This document shows, piece by piece, positions 17,919 through 22,980 of a stretch of DNA of 22,980 bases; position 1 is the first letter of the stretch; every line of letters starts with the position of its first letter. Source of the DNA: Gymnopilus junonius (lineage: Eukaryota; Basidiomycota; Agaricomycetes; Agaricales; Galerinaceae); contig JADNYJ010000493.1 of the NCBI GenBank assembly GCA_015501075.1, positions 1-22,980 of the forward strand, in the 5' to 3' direction. Under the pieces are notes generated by a model. That model did no database searches and was not told where the DNA came from. It worked only from the letters and a program-made list of their open reading frames with translations. Position numbers and translations under genes: made by a program.

Positions 17919-19865
17919 ATGTCAAGCGTCCCAAAAATTGTTATCAGACCCAGAACCTCTTCTCATCAAAATGCTGCCTCTTCTTCTGCAGCAGCCACCC
18001 CAGCCTCACAGGTAGATTCTGCACCAGAAGGCGATGACGATGATGTGGAAAACGACGATTCACAAGCAATGGACGTCGACCAAGAGGGGCCTGGCCCTGG
18101 AGACGATAACGAAAATGCGCAAGGTCAAGACGAAGATGCTCAGAGTCTTTTGTAGGTGCGCCTACTCCTCGCCCTCGTGGGCGGCCTAGAGGTAGAGGTA
18201 GAGGTTCGACCAGTGCAGTGAGCACACCACGCGCTAGAGGGAGAGGGAGAGGGCGCGGAAGACCTCGAGGACGGCCGGCCAACTCTCTGCTCATAAGGCT
18301 CCCAAAGCGGAACGATGATGAAACCGAAGCGGAAGCTGAAGCTGAAGGCGAAAACGACGCAGATGTTGAAGGAGGCGACGCTGTTGAAGAACACGAACCC
18401 GAGAAAGAGGCACCGCTTGGAGGAGGTAAACCTTTCCGCAAAATTCACGGAGAAGTGTATGTTATAGATGGGGACGAGTTTATCACACCGGAAGATCCCA
18501 AAGGGAACGAAAAGATTGATCAGTTTGGTAATTTGCTTGGAGGTTCGTTCATTCTCCTCAATCTATGTAGGGACGCTTATTTTTTCATCGTCCTTTTCTT
18601 CAGGTCGTCGATTTAAAGCTGCGACATTTGCCCTTCCTAATAGGCATCCACAAAGGCAGTACATGCTCGCCATCGATGCTGCTCGTACTTCTGGCTTCCG
18701 AGACTCACTATACTATTTCCGCCGCAACCTTCTCGCCTTCAAGCTTAATGCAACCCAACCAGAAAAGGATTACCTTATCTCTGAAGGAAAACTGGGATCC
18801 CATCTCCGTACCAGAAGCGTTACTCTTGTTACAGCACGAAGCGCGTTCAAATTACATGGAAGTAAAATGATCATTGGTTAGTCCTTGCTGCATCCAAGCG
18901 TTCATAATTGGCTAAGTGGCATTTATAGATGGAAGATGGGTAACAGATGATTATTACGAGACAAAGTACTAGAGGAGATCACTGCCCGCGCCTCAAAGCC
19001 GGTGAACTCGTCGGAGAGCTGCCAGACCCCAACGCAACACACCACAACAACGAACTTTCAGCTCTGAACGCCACTGCGGCGGCAGCTCATCAGGTAAAGG
19101 TGACAGAGGAGGTGGCGGTGGGGGCGGAATATACCGTGCTGGTGGTCCTACCACAATTTTCGGAGGAAGTGGATGGGGTCCGTACAGTGATGGACCACTG
19201 AACGCTGTGCGCAAAAGTATCCTATCGCGTGATGGAGTCTCGGAGGATAATGGATGTGGATGATGGCCACTCGTGTTAATGAAGCAAACGAGATGTGGAC
19301 AAGCAGCGGAAGGAGGCTCTGAAAGTTGTTGAGGGCGTGGATGGTCTGGTCATGGGAGGGGCAATTCCACCCCCTCCAGGAACACGGCCCTTGCCCCTGG
19401 AATGAGGGATCTGAGAGAAGAGGAGGAAGAGGGAGAGGGAGAGGAAGAACTACCAAACGGAGACGTTAATGTCACAGAGGTCCCCAAACCAAAGTCCAAG
19501 AAGCGGAAGGTTGGTTTGAGGATGACATTCCTGCTATTGGTGTATACGAGCCTCATGGGAATCTCATTCATTGTAAGTTTTTTTTGAATGCTCCCTGACA
19601 AGAAAAAAATCGAATCGCCCTTTATTAGACCGCGGGGATACTCAACCAGAAATACAAATGGGAAGCTCTGCCCGATTCACCTACGAAACGGCGAGTACTA
19701 GGTGGAACTAAAGTCGGTAACGGTGCCTGGGCCCTCGCATGGGTAGACACCGTCATGGAATTTCCTGATCCAGCAGAAGAGACCAACACTCCAGAGGCAA
19801 GGGAAAGGCAGAGACTGTTAAGAGAAGCGGAAAACTCGGCGCTTGCTCCCATTGATTTGGCTTGA
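17919..19865 (+). CDS. RSC7/NPL6-family chromatin-remodelling subunit; many apparent frame breaks
   Basis: Rsc7 (Npl6) is a nuclear subunit of the RSC nucleosome-remodelling complex, and its relative Swp82 is in SWI/SNF. The N-terminus is acidic (APEGDDDDVENDD) then AT-hook-like (RPRGRPRGRGRG, GRGRGRPRGRPA). The conserved core follows: FRKIHGEVYVIDGDEF, DPKGNEKIDQFGNLLGG, RRFKAATFALPNRHP, AIDAARTSGFRDSLYYFRRN, HGSKMIIDGRWVTDDYYE, IYRAGGPTTIFGGSGWGPY, and finally RRVLGGTKVGNGAWALAWVD ending SALAPIDLA. Introns are 18543-18603, 18877-18928 and 19573-19628. The family text keeps switching frame at about 18148, 18960, 18990, 19070, 19248, 19297, 19397, 19513 and 19650. All but the last are explained by one missing base, usually in a run (for example GAGACAAAG for GAGGACAAAG). 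Because conserved text resumes each time, I read this as a functional gene with consensus errors; a recent pseudogene is the alternative. Confidence 0.85.
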
Positions 19866-20427
19866 AGTTGGTTTTCGGATGATAAGTTTCTCGTTTCGCT
19901 TTAGCTATTTAATTAATACAGATATAATTGTATTGTTCGCATTGTATTTCGATCCAAATCTCTTAACAGAGTCGGACTAGCGTCGCGCTTCAACCTTATT
20001 GGCAGTACTAGCATTTGAACGGGAAAAGCATATAATGCAGATATGGCATTCTACACACGGCTAGTCAAGCGGCCAACAAATCCTGTATAACGATCTATGC
20101 CGAATAGGTTACAGACAGTAACGGTGATCGGGAAGCTATCGTGTGCTTGACTGGATATACGGTACAATGACGTCCTGATGCTTGCGAGTCACAGCAATAA
20201 ATCTTCGGTTCAGACTGGACAAGTTGAATATGGGTAAACGTACATGAAGTCCTGGTCTAATAAGGTTAGTATATCATAATTGCAAATGAGAAAATTCTTC
20301 CTCGATGGTGCTGTACAAATTGGTTATGATTACGATTATAAGCGAGCCTGTCACTTGGCGTTAATAACAGAATTGGGAAGCCTTGAGTACATTACGCACG
20401 ATGAAAGATTCTGTCCGACCGGATAGC
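19866..20427. other. Convergent intergenic region between RSC7 and YAE1
   Basis: RSC7 and YAE1 point towards each other, so this should be two 3' untranslated regions plus spacer. I see no tRNA, repeat or coding frame worth listing. Confidence 0.5.
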
Positions 20428-21105
20428 TTACCCGTGAGGCAAAGCTATCGCCTTGAGATCGATACCCAAGCTTAGCCCTAGACGTTCAGCCAACACAGCC
20501 AGTCGATCTCTCAAAGCATGCACATCGTCCACAGTCGGCCTCCCTGATGTATCCTTGGCCTTCCAGAAGCCCCAAGATTAGCAAGCATGTCTTCAATTCC
20601 CTCCATTTCTCTCCTCCTCGCCGTTTCTTCATTCTCATCGGCACCGTCCTCCTTTTCCAGGTGCTCTCGCGCATGCTGTTCTGCCTCCAAGTCGCGCGGA
20701 ACGATATCGGAGAAACGTACCCTCGCCAACTGGGACGCGATGTCCTGCGCTTCGACTAGAAGGGCTTGTCTTTGACTTTGGGGACTGGGACTAGGACTAG
20801 GATCGCTTGAATCTTTGAGGAAGGATAGAAGGACAGAGGAGACGCCGCGAAGGAGGCCCAGTGATGGCCTAGAGGTACACCGACGGTGGCGTATCCGGCG
20901 TCAAACCCTTCCTGAGAGGAAGCTTCCTTCCCGGCGGTTATTCCATCGCGATATCCAGACTAAGGATTAAGAAAAAAGACGTCAGGCTTTCCATCTCTGA
21001 TTGAAAAGCGGATAAACTCACGTTCGTATATTCATCTGAAATCCTTGACCACTCTACATCTGTAACACTAGAGTTGTCAGCATTCTCGTCCCATGGCGAG
21101 TCCAT
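20428..21105 (-). CDS. YAE1: Yae1-domain protein (ABCE1/Rli1 Fe-S maturation adaptor); two frame breaks
   Basis: Yae1 works with Lto1 as a cytosolic adaptor that recruits the CIA targeting complex to the Fe-S protein Rli1/ABCE1, which recycles ribosomes. Exon 1 is 21105-21022 (SPWDENADNSSVTDVEWSRI then SDEYTN), the intron is 21021-20960, and exon 2 begins SGYRDGITAGKEASSQEGFD followed by AGYATVGVPLG. This is the Gly-rich Yae1 signature. Continuing text (LGLLRGVSSVLLSFLK, ARVRFSDIVPRDLEAEQHA, RREMEGIEDMLANLGASGR, DDVHALRDRLAVLAERLGL, ending LKAIALPHG with TAA at 20430-20428) needs two one-base restorations: a C in GGCCATC near 20874 and another in GGCCGACTG near 20540. The Met at 21105 is chosen because the family begins shortly before the Trp-rich segment; an in-frame Met 21 codons upstream (21168) is less likely. 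Confidence 0.85.
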
Positions 21106-21491
21106 TTGCCTGGAAGGAAATGGATGATTCAGAGCAAGGGAGGAAGGGAGGCCGCTTAACCGATTCACATTCCAATCAAGGAAATAACTCAGGGGCTTGA
21201 CCCTTGAACTCTAACCACCACTACCAGTCTGCAGGAAATAAGACTCATACCCATCCCATCTATTCTGTTTTCTTTTTGAAAGGGCATTGTAAAGCAAGCC
21301 AATGACAACGCAGCTCTCTTCTCACCTATGCTTTCCATGGACATATGACTATAAATTGTTTTCCAAAGTCTGCTCTCGGATTCTCATGATCATGGACCGA
21401 AAGCGGAACGCCTCTCATGTGGTACCAGTCAATATAAGTCGCTGTCGGGTCCTGTGTGACATGCCAACTTCTATCGTCTTCCATTCACGAC
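21106..21491. promoter_or_regulatory. Divergent promoter region between YAE1 and the right-hand beta-lactamase gene
   Basis: The 386 bp separate two divergent start codons and must contain both promoters. I could not identify a TATA box or a specific factor site with confidence. Confidence 0.4.
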
Positions 21492-22980
21492 ATGGTCAGG
21501 TTATCAGAGAGCGGTAAGAAAGCATTGGACGATTTTGCGGTACGTTCTTTCCCAGTATGTCGCACAACGACCAGGTCTTTTATACTCCTCTTCTTAACCA
21601 AGGCCAGGATCGCCCAGGAGAAGAAGATCCCAGGGTTCGTGTTTGGCGCTACGACAGCTGATGAAGAGATCTACTTCAATTCTGGAGGATATAAAGTCGC
21701 CAATGATCCCAGCAGCGGAGCGGTAGACAAGGGTGCCTTGTTTTGGATTTGCAGTATGACCAAATTGCTTGCTCACGTATTTACCATTTTCCTTACTATC
21801 CGTAGTTTTATGTTTACTCATGATCTACTCCCTCGCCTAGATCGCAGCACTCCAGCTAATCGAGCAAGGCAAACTCACAGAAGATACCCTTGTCTCCAAG
21901 TTCTTCCCTGAATTCGCGAACCCCGTCATCGTACACGACACCGTCGCTCCTAACCCTTCATACCACCCCGCAAAGAATCCGATTCTAGTGAAAAACCTGC
22001 TCAATTTTTCCAGCGGGCTGTTCTACAACTATGCAGCGAGACCGGATAAGCCTTTGTACTCCACTATACCGCACTCGTTGATTGCGCCTCATCAGAAAGT
22101 GGATCCGTATACACCTTTTTTCAAGATTATCATGGTGAGTGGGTGCGTGCAGTGAAAGTTGGACCAATTTAATCTTTTTATCGTCTGCAGGGTGATTTAC
22201 CTGGTATACCTATCAAATTTGAACCGGGAACCGATTGTAAGCTATGTCGTTGGCTATTTGCTGGATCCTCTGATTTACCACTACCAAAAGTTGTGTATGG
22301 ATATAGCTCTGATGTTTTGGGATTCGTCGTCGAAAAGGTGACAGGACAAACTTTGGAGCAATACCTGTAAGTCCGAAATAAAGGACTGGGGCGTAACTCT
22401 CAGATGTGTTGCAGTCAGGAGAACATCTTTGGGCCTCTCGGAATTCAAGGGTCATTTTATATGACTCCCGAGTTGACAGAGAGGTTGATTACGCTCTCGT
22501 TTCGGAGAGCAGACGGTGGACTCGAGCCATGGGCAGATCAAACGACCAGACTTCCTGAGCGCGACCCTTCCAAAGGTATTATATTTTAGCACCTGCTGCA
22601 GAGTTAACTCACTATTTTCGTACTAGTCTTTCTACATTTCGGGGGCATAGGCTTACTTCTCTGAACGACTACCTGACTCTGCTGCGTCACATCCTTCAAA
22701 TATATAGTGAATAACTTGAATTGCTTGTCACTGATCAACAGCTGACATCGTGGCGTAGGTGGTAAACTGACAAACGGCATCCTGACTCAAGCCCGTCCGT
22801 GAGATGTTCGAACCTGCTTCCAATGATGCTGGGATGAGATCGCTGGATTTGTACATGAACAGCCAACCGGGCAATAGATGGAGCACGGCACTCGCGATCT
22901 GCGGAACTGACTGGCCTCGAAGGAGACGAAAAGGAACTGCATTCTGTGAGTTTTGTATCTTGTAAGCCTTTCATGGCTCA
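21492..22980 (+). CDS. Beta-lactamase/transpeptidase-like serine hydrolase, second paralog; 3' end outside window, frame broken
   Basis: Exons are 21492-21539, 21603-21776, 21841-22134, 22191-22236, 22291-22366, 22415-22575, 22627-22706 and 22742-22945; the next intron runs off the window. Marks of the class C fold are KKIPGFVFGATTADEEIYF, the SxxK motif in FWICSMTKLLAH (Ser67, Lys70), LNFSSGLFYNY, GDLPGIPIKFEPGTD, FVYGYSSDVLGFVVEK, NIFGPLGIQGSFYMTP, NDYLTLLRHILQI, REMFEPASNDAGMRS and TDWPRRRRKGTAF. Exons 1, 2, 4 and 5 are 48, 174, 46 and 76 nt, exactly as in the paralog at 16008-17708. After 22640 the frame breaks at least three times: near 22653 (also one codon shorter than relatives), near 22757 and near 22795. 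The apparent intron 22707-22741 is only 35 nt, also suggesting lost bases. No signal peptide is evident, and the substrate is unknown. Confidence 0.85.

Noticed and set aside
18124..18155. 32-nt intron (GTCAAG...TTGTAG) to explain the first RSC7 frame change
   Set aside because: The phase fits, but 32 nt is too short for a spliceosomal intron in this group, and a lost T in CTTTTG is simpler.
1..22980. CRISPR arrays, bacterial operons, phage or viral genes
   Set aside because: No direct-repeat/spacer arrays and no such proteins were seen; the sequence is intron-rich and eukaryotic throughout.

Overview
The window looks like nuclear DNA of a filamentous basidiomycete, probably an Agaricomycete. 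Coding genes are split by many short GT-AG introns of about 48-81 nt. Genes lie close together on both strands. Several families with recognisable basidiomycete forms are present: a copper-fist regulator, a caspase-domain protein with a long C-terminal extension, and fungal beta-lactamase/transpeptidase-like serine hydrolases. The species cannot be named from the sequence alone.

Layout, left to right. An unassigned open frame on the minus strand runs off the left edge (1-237). Then come a minus-strand tRNA-Asn(GTT) with a 16-nt intron, and RRP9 (U3 snoRNP WD40 protein, minus, six exons, one GC-AG intron). A gene-free stretch follows. It holds a TA microsatellite, a polypyrimidine tract and a 641-bp transposon-like element with 25-bp perfect terminal inverted repeats and a TA target duplication. 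Next are alanine aminotransferase (plus), about 2.4 kb with no supportable gene, a copper-fist transcription factor (plus), a caspase-domain protein (plus), the 25-residue ribosomal protein eL41 (minus), a basidiomycete nuclear protein that may be Rrn9-like (plus), a beta-lactamase-like protein (minus), RSC7/NPL6 (plus), YAE1 (minus), and a second beta-lactamase-like gene (plus) cut by the right edge.

Four genes have a functional link to making or recycling ribosomes: RRP9 in 18S rRNA processing, eL41 as a large-subunit protein, the possible Rrn9-like factor in RNA polymerase I initiation, and YAE1 in Fe-S maturation of the recycling ATPase ABCE1. The sequence does not show them to be co-regulated. 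The two beta-lactamase-like genes are clear paralogs: several exons have identical lengths and the intron positions match. They lie on opposite strands on either side of RSC7 and YAE1.

The most important caveat is reading-frame integrity. RRP9, the aminotransferase, the caspase gene, eL41 and the minus-strand beta-lactamase read through cleanly once introns are removed. RSC7, YAE1, the Rrn9-like gene, the right-hand beta-lactamase and possibly the copper-fist gene contain many frame breaks. Most can be explained by loss of one base, often in a run of identical bases. This is more typical of uncorrected long-read consensus errors than of gene decay, because conserved protein sequence resumes after every break. 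I found no convincing new molecular system in the window.
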